A DNA stretch of 64,000 nt from Mycobacterium sp. 852014-52450_SCH5900713 (GTDB lineage Bacteria; Actinomycetota; Actinomycetes; Mycobacteriales; Mycobacteriaceae). Where the stretch lies: NCBI RefSeq assembly GCF_001667075.1, contig NZ_LZIL01000035.1, positions 124,001 to 188,000 of the forward strand, read 5' to 3'. Shown one piece after another: positions 15,757 to 23,469 of the stretch. The translations under genes and the position numbers were made by a program. How positions within the stretch are numbered: the stretch's first letter is position 1; each line of letters begins with the position of its first letter. Under the pieces are notes generated by a model. That model saw nothing but the letters and a program-made list of their open reading frames with translations, did no database searches and had not been told where the DNA came from.

Positions 15757-16832
15757 CCGACGTCGATGGCGTTGCGCGGCGCGGTGATCGGCAGATCGAG
15801 CGAAGTCGCGATTCCCGGGGCGGCATCGACGACGTAGGGAATGGCGTTGACGACGCGCATGGCAGTCGCCTCCATTGCGTTGTCGTTGGCCGACTCCGGC
15901 GTGTCCTCGGTGCCGAGCCTTAGGTCGCACTGAATATGAGGTTGGCCGTCGATGATGAGGCGGTATGTGCCGTTGGGTGCCGTCGCCCACTCCGGCGCCA
16001 GGTCGGGAGCCATGCGGTTGATGTGTTCGATGGTTATCACCGGCCGACTGTTGACCACGCCGGTGGTTTCAGAGCGGACGGCGCCAACCGTCCCGGCGGG
16101 AATGATCCCGCACGCTACGTGGAGATCACGCGGGGTGATCACGCGTTCGTAGGACTCGGTGACCTCGTCGAGTTCGACCCCGAGCGCCTTGGCGACCAAG
16201 CCGATGGGTGGGCCCCAGGCGAACTGCTGGGCACCCTCGAGTTCAAGCAGCGGAGTGAAGTCGAGCGGCTTGCCGAATCCCATGGCGGTGACCATTAGGT
16301 CCTGATTCGGATAAGCCGAGTAGTCGAAGATCTCCTGCGCGCGAATAGACCGGATCGTGTTCGACAGCGTTGTCAGTAACACCGCGAACTGGTCACCGGC
16401 GAAGCCCGGCTCGATACCCGAGGTGTAGATGGTCACCCCGCCCGATAAGGCCGCCTCGCGCACCTGGCTGGCGAGCTCGGGAATCCATCTGTCGGGAAAC
16501 ATCATTCCGGGCGTGTTGGTCGTGACGACGTTGAGCCCGCCGCCGAGCAGACGCACGTAGTCGCGCACCGCGGCCGCATCCATCTCGGCACTGGCTGCAC
16601 CGTATACGACGCAATCGGGCCTTAGCGCGATGATGTCGTCGAGATTGTTGGTGGTGGTAATGCCAATCTTGCCTAATGCGACGATCTCGCCGACGTCGCG
16701 ACCGGTCTTTTCCGCGCTGTGCACCCACACCCCGACCAGCTCGAGGTGCCGGCGCCGCACGATAGCGCGTATCGCCAGGCTGCTGATCCAACCGGTGGAG
16801 ATGACGGCAACGCGTAAAGGCTTGGTGGTCAT
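15753..16832 (-). CDS. DapB-like NAD(P)-binding protein (paralogue 6)
   Basis: 359 aa and the most divergent paralogue: the glycine motif reads STGWISS where the others have GxGxxG or TGxxG, so cofactor binding may be altered. The family motifs SGIEPGF and AMRVVNAIPYVVDAAPG are intact. The ATG at 16832 has AGGAG at 8 nt; earlier ATGs at 16838 and 16853 are badly placed relative to that site. It follows the SDR at 16858-17646 by 25 nt and is probably in the same operon. Confidence 0.78.
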   Translation of the reverse strand: MTTKPLRVAVISTGWISSLAIRAIVRRRHLELVGVWVHSAEKTGRDVGEIVALGKIGITTTNNLDDIIALRPDCVVYGAASAEMDAAAVRDYVRLLGGGLNVVTTNTPGMMFPDRWIPELASQVREAALSGGVTIYTSGIEPGFAGDQFAVLLTTLSNTIRSIRAQEIFDYSAYPNQDLMVTAMGFGKPLDFTPLLELEGAQQFAWGPPIGLVAKALGVELDEVTESYERVITPRDLHVACGIIPAGTVGAVRSETTGVVNSRPVITIEHINRMAPDLAPEWATAPNGTYRLIIDGQPHIQCDLRLGTEDTPESANDNAMEATAMRVVNAIPYVVDAAPGIATSLDLPITAPRNAIDVG

Positions 16833-16857
16833 TGCCATTGCTCCTACTCGCATTCGA

Positions 16858-17646
16858 TCACAGATCGGGAATGGGCAGTTCCGAGTTCGGACCCTGCAGG
16901 CCCCCGTCGACGACGAACACCGAGTTGGTGGCGTAACAGTCGCGTGTCGACAGATACAGCGTCAGTCGGCCGAGGTCGGCGACATCGCCGATGCGGTGCA
17001 GGGGAGTGAGCTGCTTCAACTTCTCCTCGGACCCCGGGAGCAGGTCGAAACTCGATTGCAGCCCTGTCGTCATGAACGCACCCAGGGCGATGGCGTTAAC
17101 CCGGATCTTGGGCGCGAGTTCCTGTGCCATCGCTCTGGTGAGTGCCTCGAGGCCGCCTTTGGCTACGCAGTAGGGCAATAGTCCGCGAATGCCGAACCGC
17201 CCTGCCCCCGAGGAGATGTTGACGATGGAACCCCGGCCCAGTGCAAGCATGTGCGGGACGACGAGTTGGCTCATGATGAACGCCGACGTGACGCAGTAGT
17301 CGAAGGTGTTGCGAAGGTCGTCATCGCCAAGGCTGAGGAACGGGCCGTAGGTCGCGAAGCCGACATTGTTCACCAGGATGTCGATTCGGCCGAACTCGTC
17401 GATAGCGGTTTGCACCGCGCGCTCGCTGTCCGCGCGGACCAGTGCGTCCGCCGTCACCGCGAGTCCGTTGCCGCCCGCGGCCTTGATGTCCTTGATCGTC
17501 GACTCGATTTCGGACGACGTCCGTGCCGTCCCGACCACCGTCGCGCCCGCCTCGGCGAGCACTTTGGCAATCCCTTCACCGACGCCACGCCCGGCGCCGG
17601 TCACGATCGCCACCTGCCCGTCTAATTCGAACTGTTCCAGCGCCAC
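16858..17646 (-). CDS. SDR family oxidoreductase
   Basis: 262 aa classical SDR with TGAGRGVG at about residues 16-23, NNVG, and Y-x3-K as YCVAK. It resembles 7-alpha-hydroxysteroid dehydrogenase/3-oxoacyl-ACP reductase-like proteins. It is first in an operon with DapB-like 6. The promoter, shared with the divergent VOC gene at 17726, carries a near-palindromic GAGAA site at 17666-17681. Confidence 0.85.
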   Translation of the reverse strand: MALEQFELDGQVAIVTGAGRGVGEGIAKVLAEAGATVVGTARTSSEIESTIKDIKAAGGNGLAVTADALVRADSERAVQTAIDEFGRIDILVNNVGFATYGPFLSLGDDDLRNTFDYCVTSAFIMSQLVVPHMLALGRGSIVNISSGAGRFGIRGLLPYCVAKGGLEALTRAMAQELAPKIRVNAIALGAFMTTGLQSSFDLLPGSEEKLKQLTPLHRIGDVADLGRLTLYLSTRDCYATNSVFVVDGGLQGPNSELPIPDL

Positions 17647-17665
17647 ATTGGGAACCTACCCGAGC

Positions 17666-17681
17666 GAGAATTATAATTCCC
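17666..17681. promoter_or_regulatory. GAGAA-type operator
   Basis: GAGAATTATAATTCCC: right half is TTCCC instead of TTCTC. A further TGAGAAT half-site lies at 17688-17694. Position is in the 79-nt divergent region between the SDR (17646) and VOC (17726) genes. Confidence 0.6.
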
Positions 17682-17713
17682 GAAAAATGAGAATTTGGCT
17701 TTCGAAAACGGCT

Positions 17714-17719
17714 TAGAGT
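17714..17719 (+). promoter_or_regulatory. Putative leaderless -10
   Basis: TAGAGT, then 6 nt, then the ATG at 17726; no ribosome binding site. Confidence 0.45.
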
Positions 17720-17725
17720 GCCGGC

Positions 17726-18160
17726 ATGACTCAGCCAACCGCGCTGCTGCACCACGTGGTGTTTGCAATCGGGCTCGAACGTCTCGACCAGGCTACCGAT
17801 TACCTGACCGCTATCGGGTTCTGCTTCCACGCGTTCGACCACGAGGAGCTGCGTCTTGCCATCAGGCTCGATTGGGATCGCGGGTTCGAACTGATATCGC
17901 CCCTGGCCGACGCGCCGACCGACGCGGGTAGCGCGGCCGACTTCCTCGCCCGTAACGGTGACGGACTGTTCTCCGTGGTCGTGCGAACCGCCGACTGCGA
18001 TGCGGCCGAGCACAGCGCGAGGCGGTACGGTGCCACCGCCGATTTTCGCCAGCATGTCGAGGGCGACGGCTTCGAGGTCACCGAAGTGAAATTTCAACCG
18101 CTGTTCGGAATCCCTTTGACGCTGCTGGAGACCAACCTGCCGGACGGCCCTTCGACCTGA
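17726..18160 (+). CDS. VOC (glyoxalase/bleomycin-resistance fold) family protein
   Basis: 144 aa. It begins LLHHVVFAIGLERLDQATDYLTAIGF, a typical start of a vicinal-oxygen-chelate betaalphabetabetabeta module, and has the second module in its C-terminal half. Such proteins are small metal-dependent isomerases, lyases or epimerases (for example methylmalonyl-CoA epimerase). A metal-ligand His (H9/H10) and Glu residues are present, but the reaction cannot be deduced. It is monocistronic, divergent from the SDR at 16858-17646. Confidence 0.7.
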   Translation: MTQPTALLHHVVFAIGLERLDQATDYLTAIGFCFHAFDHEELRLAIRLDWDRGFELISPLADAPTDAGSAADFLARNGDGLFSVVVRTADCDAAEHSARRYGATADFRQHVEGDGFEVTEVKFQPLFGIPLTLLETNLPDGPST

Positions 18161-18214
18161 CTGCCGAGTGGCCACTTAACGCTCAACGGTCAACTGAGAA
18201 GCGCTTACCGAGAG

Positions 18215-19018
18215 TCAGATGAAGTCTGATCCGCCGTCGACGTTGACGGTGGCCCCCGTTACGTAGCCATTCCGCCGCGAGGCCAGATACGCAGTGACTG
18301 AAGCAACTTCTTCGGGCAAGCCAGCGCGCCCGATGTCACTTGGATGACCGTAGGTCCTTTCGACCCACGTCATGACATGCTTTGGATCTGAGGAGTCCAG
18401 ACCTTCTGCGGCGAGCGCATCGCGCAGGATCTCGGTGAAACTGGCGGTCACGATAGTGCCGGGGCACACACAGTTGACCAGTATGCCCTCGGCGCCAAGG
18501 CTTTTAGATAGGTTCTTGGTGAAGCTCGACAGCGCCGATTTGGTGGCCGTGTAGGCGACCAGGCGAGCGCTCTGGCGCTGAATCGAGTGCGCCGAGAGCG
18601 TGACGATGCGGGCCCAATCGGCCGACCGCAACATCGGCAGTGCGGCCCGCACCGAGCGCACCGCGGAGAGCGTACCGAGATCGAATGCAGCGTGCCAGTC
18701 GTCGTCGTCGAGATCTTCGAACGCACCCGCATTCGGGCCGACGGTGTGCACCAACACATTCAGGCAGTCCCAGGCAAGGCTGATCGAATTGAATGCCGCT
18801 GTGATCGACTCGGCATCCGACATGTCGACGCTGATCGTCAGAACTTCGGGAGCACCGGCACGGCGAATTTTCCTTGCGGCCGAGTCCAACGCAGCCGGGC
18901 CGCGTGCCATGATCGCCACCGAAGCGCCTTCTGCCCCGAGACTCTCGGCGATCGCCAGCCCCATGCCCTTGCTGCCCCCGGTGACCACCGCCGTTGCCCC
19001 GTTGAAGCCCAGGTCCAT
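18215..19018 (-). CDS. SDR family oxidoreductase
   Basis: 267 aa with TGGSKGMG at about residues 12-19, Y-x3-K as YTATK, and the C-terminal YVTGATVNVDGGSDFI typical of FabG-like SDRs. The CxCPG(T)IVT loop follows the catalytic Lys. It lies 15 nt downstream of the SDR at 19034-19810 and is probably co-transcribed with it. Substrate unknown; likely a hydroxy-acyl or hydroxy-terpenoid. Confidence 0.85.
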   Translation of the reverse strand: MDLGFNGATAVVTGGSKGMGLAIAESLGAEGASVAIMARGPAALDSAARKIRRAGAPEVLTISVDMSDAESITAAFNSISLAWDCLNVLVHTVGPNAGAFEDLDDDDWHAAFDLGTLSAVRSVRAALPMLRSADWARIVTLSAHSIQRQSARLVAYTATKSALSSFTKNLSKSLGAEGILVNCVCPGTIVTASFTEILRDALAAEGLDSSDPKHVMTWVERTYGHPSDIGRAGLPEEVASVTAYLASRRNGYVTGATVNVDGGSDFI

Positions 19019-19033
19019 TCGTGCTCCTTTCCA

Positions 19034-19810
19034 TCAGCTGTCGGTCAGAGCCGGCTGGCGCTTGATGATTCGGGGGGCGAGGTGCACTATCTCGCTGATC
19101 ACCGTGGGGTAGGCGCGTGAAATGGCGATGAGGGAAAGCATGGCGTTGGCCACGTCTTCGACCGTGGACATCTCGTCGGGAATCTGCCCTTCGTGCGCCC
19201 AGGCCCGGTATAAGTGGGCCAGCAGGTCGCGATCGGCTCCGCGGAGGATCTCGGTGTCACAAGTGGGGCCGACACTGACCCGGATCACGGCGAGATCGGG
19301 ATGCTCGGCTCGCCACGACCGCAGGATCTCGTCGAGCGCCGCCTTGCTCGCGTGGTAGGCAGCCACACCTGCGCGAGGCCGCCCGACGTCGTGGCTCGAC
19401 GCGACGATGACCACGGCGTCGTCGGCCAAATGCGGAAGTACCGCGCGCAGTACGTGGGAGGCGCCGACGGCATTGACGGCGTACGCATGCAGCCAAGTCT
19501 CCACCTCAGTCTCTTCGATCAGGGCGAACGGCACCACGGCGCTGGTGAAAACGACCGCATCGAGCTTGCCGAATTTGGCCACAACGTCACCGACGACGGA
19601 TTCGATGGCGCGGGGGTTGGACACGTCGAGCTCGTGCGCCGATCCGTGCAGTTGGCCGGCCAGTTCCGCGAGGCGGTCCAGCCGCCGCGCGGCGAGCGCC
19701 ACGCTGGCGCCCCGGGAATGGGCGGCAACGGCCAATGCCTGTCCGATGCCCGAGGATGCCCCGATGACCAGCATCCGTGCCCCTGCAATGCTGGAGTTCC
19801 GGTCGCTCAT
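19034..19810 (-). CDS. SDR family oxidoreductase
   Basis: 258 aa with GASSGIG at about residues 17-23 and Y-x3-K as YHASK. ARRLDRL after the second strand favours NADP(H). The ATG at 19810 follows AAGGGAG by 6 nt. It resembles the SDR at 2043-2837 (shared TS/TT-V, WRAEHPDLAVIRVSVG-type segment). It is first of a two-SDR operon. GAGAA half-sites sit at 19843-19870, just upstream. Confidence 0.85.
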   Translation of the reverse strand: MSDRNSSIAGARMLVIGASSGIGQALAVAAHSRGASVALAARRLDRLAELAGQLHGSAHELDVSNPRAIESVVGDVVAKFGKLDAVVFTSAVVPFALIEETEVETWLHAYAVNAVGASHVLRAVLPHLADDAVVIVASSHDVGRPRAGVAAYHASKAALDEILRSWRAEHPDLAVIRVSVGPTCDTEILRGADRDLLAHLYRAWAHEGQIPDEMSTVEDVANAMLSLIAISRAYPTVISEIVHLAPRIIKRQPALTDS

Positions 19811-19854
19811 GAATCGCTCCCTTGGTGGCCGTGGTCGAGGCAATTCTCGCATGT

Positions 19855-19870
19855 GAGAATGCGGATTCTC
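19855..19870. promoter_or_regulatory. GAGAA-N6-TTCTC operator (perfect)
   Basis: GAGAATGCGGATTCTC, a perfect inverted repeat. A third half-site ATTCTC at 19843-19848 gives an additional back-to-back ATTCTC-6 nt-GAGAAT pair. Located between the ligase gene end (19900) and the SDR start (19810). Confidence 0.7.
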
Positions 19871-19899
19871 CTACAGGGGCGGTTGGAACCAATTGACGC

Positions 19900-21513
19900 T
19901 CAGCTGCGCACCAGTAATCCGCTGAGCTGCTGCGCCAGCTCCACCTTCTTGATCTTTCCGGTCGCGGTGAACGGAAGATTCTGCTTTGACGTAACCCAGA
20001 TCAACTTCGGCACCTTGTATGCCGAGAGTCGGCCTCTCAGTTGCATCCGCAATGACTCGCCGTCTAGCGTCGAATCACCCCGCGGCACCACCGCCGCCGC
20101 GACCACGGTTCCGTCATCGGGGCTCTCGACGCCGACCACATACGCTTCGAGCACGCCCTCGCAGTCGGCAAGTGCCAGTTCCACTTCGCTCGGTGTGACG
20201 TTGGTTCCGCCACCCGTCTTGATCAGATCGCCCAACCGGCCGGTGAATTTGATCCAGCCGTCGTCATACTCGACTCCGCAATCACCGGTCCGGTAGTACC
20301 CGTTCGCGGTGAACACGTCCTCGCGCTCACGCTTGTAGAGGCGCTGCATCAACGAGTAGCCGCGAACCCAGATCTCACCACTCGTCCCGATCGGGACCGG
20401 TACACCGGTCTCGGGATCGACGAGGATGTGGCTGAGACCCTCGATCGAGAAGCCTCCGGTCTCGGCGCGATCGGGAGGCTGCGGCGGATACGGATCGACT
20501 CCGAGGTGATTTCCGCACAGTTCGGTCATGCCAAGGGCACTCGGTCCCTTCGGTCGCCGATCCGGCGGCACCATCGCGGGCAGGCTGGTCCGCTGCACCG
20601 AACTCAGGTCGCGCCGGGCGAAATCGGGGTGCTCGGACAACGACTTGCCCTGCTGTGGCCAACCCAGCACGGTGGTCGCGCGGTACCGCTCCATCAATGC
20701 CAACGCCTCGGCTGCATCGAACGCCGGCTGAGTGACAAGCGTGGCGCCATGATGAATCACGGCCAGCAATCCGGTGATCAACCCTCCCACCCAGAAGAAC
20801 GGCATCGCGGTGAACAAGACGGTGTCGGCGATGACGCCGTATTGGGCGGTCAGGTTATAACTGTGGCGAACCAACGTGCCCTGGGTGTGCACAGGGGCCT
20901 TGGGGTCACCGGTGCTGCCCGAGGTGTAAATGATCATCGCCTCGTCGGCGGGGGTTACGCAGGACTCGACATCGAGAAGGAAATCGGCATCGATGCCCGC
21001 CGGTAGTTCCTTGTCTTCGAATGCCGTCGCCCAGGACCGATCACACGGTCCCCACACCCCGATCGTGCGCAGAAAAGGTATCTTGCGCAGGAGGATGCGG
21101 CCCGGTTCACGCTGTTGCGCGAGACCCGGTAACGCCTCCTCGAGCCGCTCGACGAAATCGTGGTTGCGAAAGGCCGACCATGCCAAGACCGCTTTCAGGT
21201 CGGCGTGACGGGCCGTCCAGGCCAATTCGGACGCCTTGTAGAACGTGTTGAGTGGAACAGCGACGGCACCGATCCGGGTGGCCGCGAACCAGGCGAGCGC
21301 CCATTCCACGCTGTTGGGCATCAGAATCCCGACGTGGTCGCCCTTTCCGATGCCCTCGGCGAGCAGCGTCATCGCCAATCGCGACGATCGCATGTCGAGA
21401 TCGGCGTACGTCAGCACCTGCCCGTCGGCGATGAGGAACGGCTTGTCGCCGAAACTCGCCGCGCACGATCTCACCAGTCGCGGGATCGTGGGGATGATGG
21501 TCGGGAAGGGCAT
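19900..21513 (-). CDS. AMP-dependent acyl-CoA synthetase/ligase
   Basis: 537 aa ANL-superfamily enzyme that activates a carboxylate to the acyl-AMP and then acyl-CoA. The P-loop YTSGSTGDPKA is at about 196-206, the GMTELCG motif (A5) follows, the hinge is YRTGDCGVEYDDGWIKFTGR, and the catalytic C-terminal Lys lies in TATGKIKK. The ATG at 21513 is preferred, since longer versions run into the operator at 21578. It is divergent from the NTF2-like gene. The substrate is probably a branched or cyclic lipid acid. Confidence 0.88.
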   Translation of the reverse strand: MPFPTIIPTIPRLVRSCAASFGDKPFLIADGQVLTYADLDMRSSRLAMTLLAEGIGKGDHVGILMPNSVEWALAWFAATRIGAVAVPLNTFYKASELAWTARHADLKAVLAWSAFRNHDFVERLEEALPGLAQQREPGRILLRKIPFLRTIGVWGPCDRSWATAFEDKELPAGIDADFLLDVESCVTPADEAMIIYTSGSTGDPKAPVHTQGTLVRHSYNLTAQYGVIADTVLFTAMPFFWVGGLITGLLAVIHHGATLVTQPAFDAAEALALMERYRATTVLGWPQQGKSLSEHPDFARRDLSSVQRTSLPAMVPPDRRPKGPSALGMTELCGNHLGVDPYPPQPPDRAETGGFSIEGLSHILVDPETGVPVPIGTSGEIWVRGYSLMQRLYKREREDVFTANGYYRTGDCGVEYDDGWIKFTGRLGDLIKTGGGTNVTPSEVELALADCEGVLEAYVVGVESPDDGTVVAAAVVPRGDSTLDGESLRMQLRGRLSAYKVPKLIWVTSKQNLPFTATGKIKKVELAQQLSGLLVRS

Positions 21514-21577
21514 GGTGGTCGGGATCCTCGTGGGATGTTCATTGGGCCTCAACAGGATAGTTCCCTTTTCGTCAAAC

Positions 21578-21593
21578 GAGAAAACCGGTTCTC
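21578..21593. promoter_or_regulatory. GAGAA-N6-TTCTC operator (perfect)
   Basis: GAGAAAACCGGTTCTC, perfect half-sites with the standard 6-nt spacer (extended to CGAGAA/TTCTCG). It lies in the divergent promoter region of the ligase (21513) and the NTF2-like gene (21626). Confidence 0.7.
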
Positions 21594-21612
21594 GGGAATG
21601 CCATTGTCGAAC

Positions 21613-21618
21613 TACACT
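21613..21618 (+). promoter_or_regulatory. Putative leaderless -10
   Basis: TACACT, 7 nt before the ATG at 21626, no ribosome site; the operator at 21578-21593 covers the corresponding -35 zone. Confidence 0.45.
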
Positions 21619-21625
21619 GCAAACC

Positions 21626-22171
21626 ATGGCGCCGGACCGTCTGGATCGGATCGAGTCCAGTTTGGCGATCAGTCAGCTGCCGAGCCGCTATGCCATGGCG
21701 CTGGACGCCCGCGACGTGGACGCGTTGGTGGCGCTTTTCGTCGACGATGTCGACGCGGGCACGCAGGGTCGCGGCCGGAATGCGTTGCAGCGCTGGTATG
21801 ACCGGGTTCTGCGGCGGTTTTACCGCAGCATCCACCTGATCTGCGGGCACGAGTTCGACTTCATCGACGCTGATCATGCGACGGGATCGGTGTACTGTCG
21901 CGCGGAGCACGAGGACGGCGACGGGTGGTACGTGATCACGATGCGCTACGACGACGTGTACGAACGACGTGACGGTCGGTGGTACTTCGTCAAGAGGCGT
22001 GAGCATCCGTGGTACTCCGTGGACGTGACCGAACGGCCCGGGCCGGAGTTCATCCGGTGGCCGACGGACGTACCGCTTCGCGCGGCCATGCCGCAGCGGA
22101 TGCCGAGTTGGCGAGCGTTCTGGGAGCACGGAGATCCCGAGCAACCCGGGCGGCTCTCGCGCCGGCCGTAG
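21626..22171 (+). CDS. NTF2-like/SnoaL-like protein
   Basis: 181 aa, with the cone-shaped alpha+beta NTF2 fold suggested by the N-terminal helix (IESSLAISQLPSRYAMALDARDVDALVALF) followed by beta-rich sequence ending in RDGRWYFVKRRE. Members include ketosteroid isomerases, dehydratases and cyclases, so an isomerase or hydratase role is possible but unproven. The start at 21626 fits a leaderless transcript. It is divergent from the acyl-CoA ligase; the type III CoA-transferase follows 44 nt later. Confidence 0.7.
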   Translation: MAPDRLDRIESSLAISQLPSRYAMALDARDVDALVALFVDDVDAGTQGRGRNALQRWYDRVLRRFYRSIHLICGHEFDFIDADHATGSVYCRAEHEDGDGWYVITMRYDDVYERRDGRWYFVKRREHPWYSVDVTERPGPEFIRWPTDVPLRAAMPQRMPSWRAFWEHGDPEQPGRLSRRP

Positions 22172-22203
22172 CCCGTTTACAATGCAAAGCGAAAGTGACA
22201 TTC

Positions 22204-22219
22204 TCATTTACGTAAATGA
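22204..22219. promoter_or_regulatory. 16-bp perfect palindrome before CoA-transferase
   Basis: TCATTTACGTAAATGA is a perfect palindrome preceded by ATTCTC (22200-22205). The annotated ATG of the downstream gene lies within it (22216). Probably an operator for the CoA-transferase/P450 pair. Confidence 0.5.
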
Positions 22220-23469
22220 CAGTTATCTCAAGGTGGGAGGGCGTCATTTCCGACGACGACAAGGTGCTCCGCGGAGTTCGTGTGCTGGAGGTCGCCGCGT
22301 GGACGTTCGTGCCCTCGGCCGGCGCGGTACTCGCAGAATGGGGCGCAGAAGTCATAAAGGTCGAGCCGCGTGACGGCGGTGATCCGCAGCGCGGCCTGGT
22401 CACGATGGGGATCGTCGACGCGGGCGGCGGCTCGATCAACTACATGATCGAAATCCCGAACCGGGGAAAGAAATCCATCGGGGTGGATCTGAGCACGCCG
22501 GGCGGCCAGGAAGTGGTGCGCGAACTGGCCAGAACCAGCGATGTGTTCTTGACCAGTTACCTGCCGGAGCGTCGCAAGAAGCTCGGCATCGACGTCGAGG
22601 ACATCAGAGCGGCCAACCCGAGCATCGTTTATGTGCGGGGATCGGGACACGGGCCGAAGGGGCCAGATGCCGACAAGCCTGGCTATGACGGTGTGTCCTA
22701 CTGGGCGCGGGGGGGAATCGCCACTGTTCTCACCGAGGATGCCGATGAGTTGGTGCGCTCGCGACCTGCGTTCGGCGACCTGCTCGGAGGGATGACGATC
22801 GCGGGAGGGATCGCCGCAGCGCTCTACAAAAAGGCAACGACCGGGAAAGGCTCGGTGGTCGACGTTTCCCTTCTCGGGTTGGCCGCATGGAACCTCAGCC
22901 CCGACGTCGCGGTGAGCCAAATACATGGTGGTAGCGCCATTCCCAAATACGGGCACGCCGATTCACCCAACCCGCTGGTGGCGACCTACCGGACGAAAGA
23001 CGGTCGTTACGTGCAGCTGATGATGCTGCAGCTCGACAAGTTCTACGCCGAGGCGATGCGGGTTATCGGCCTTCCCGAGTTGGTGGACGATCCGCGATTC
23101 GCCGATCCCGCATCGCGGTTCGAGAACCGAGTCAGTCTGGTCGCGCTGCTCGACGAGGCGTTTGCCAAGCGCACGCTGGCCGAATGGCGCGAGGCTCTGG
23201 CGGTGCTCTCGGGGGCCTGGGGAATCGTGCAGACGCCGGCCGAGCTTTGTCAGGATCCCGCCGTCGTCGCGAACGGCTACGTCGCACACACCCGAACAGT
23301 CAACGGCGTGCCATTCTCACTGCCCGTCAACCCCGTTCAATTCGACGAACAGGCGGTCATCCCGCCAGGCGCACCCGAGCACGGCCAGCACACCGAGGAA
23401 GTGCTGATGGATGCCGGCATCGACTGGGACATGATCACGAAGTACAAGGAATCCGGGGCGATCGTGTGA
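22216..23469 (+). CDS. CaiB/BaiF (type III) CoA-transferase
   Basis: Up to 417 aa. Family III CoA-transferases move CoA between acyl-CoA and a free acid; the N-terminal GVRVLEVAAWTFVPSAGAVLAEWGAEVIKVE fold start is clear, and the catalytic Asp is probably that in RPAFGDLLGG. The start is uncertain: ATG at 22216 sits inside a palindrome with no ribosome site, whereas GGTGGGAGGG lies just before an ATT codon at about 22246, and a GTG at 22264 is also in frame. The P450 gene overlaps its stop by 4 nt (GTGA), so the two are co-translated. Confidence 0.88.
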   Translation: MTVISRWEGVISDDDKVLRGVRVLEVAAWTFVPSAGAVLAEWGAEVIKVEPRDGGDPQRGLVTMGIVDAGGGSINYMIEIPNRGKKSIGVDLSTPGGQEVVRELARTSDVFLTSYLPERRKKLGIDVEDIRAANPSIVYVRGSGHGPKGPDADKPGYDGVSYWARGGIATVLTEDADELVRSRPAFGDLLGGMTIAGGIAAALYKKATTGKGSVVDVSLLGLAAWNLSPDVAVSQIHGGSAIPKYGHADSPNPLVATYRTKDGRYVQLMMLQLDKFYAEAMRVIGLPELVDDPRFADPASRFENRVSLVALLDEAFAKRTLAEWREALAVLSGAWGIVQTPAELCQDPAVVANGYVAHTRTVNGVPFSLPVNPVQFDEQAVIPPGAPEHGQHTEEVLMDAGIDWDMITKYKESGAIV

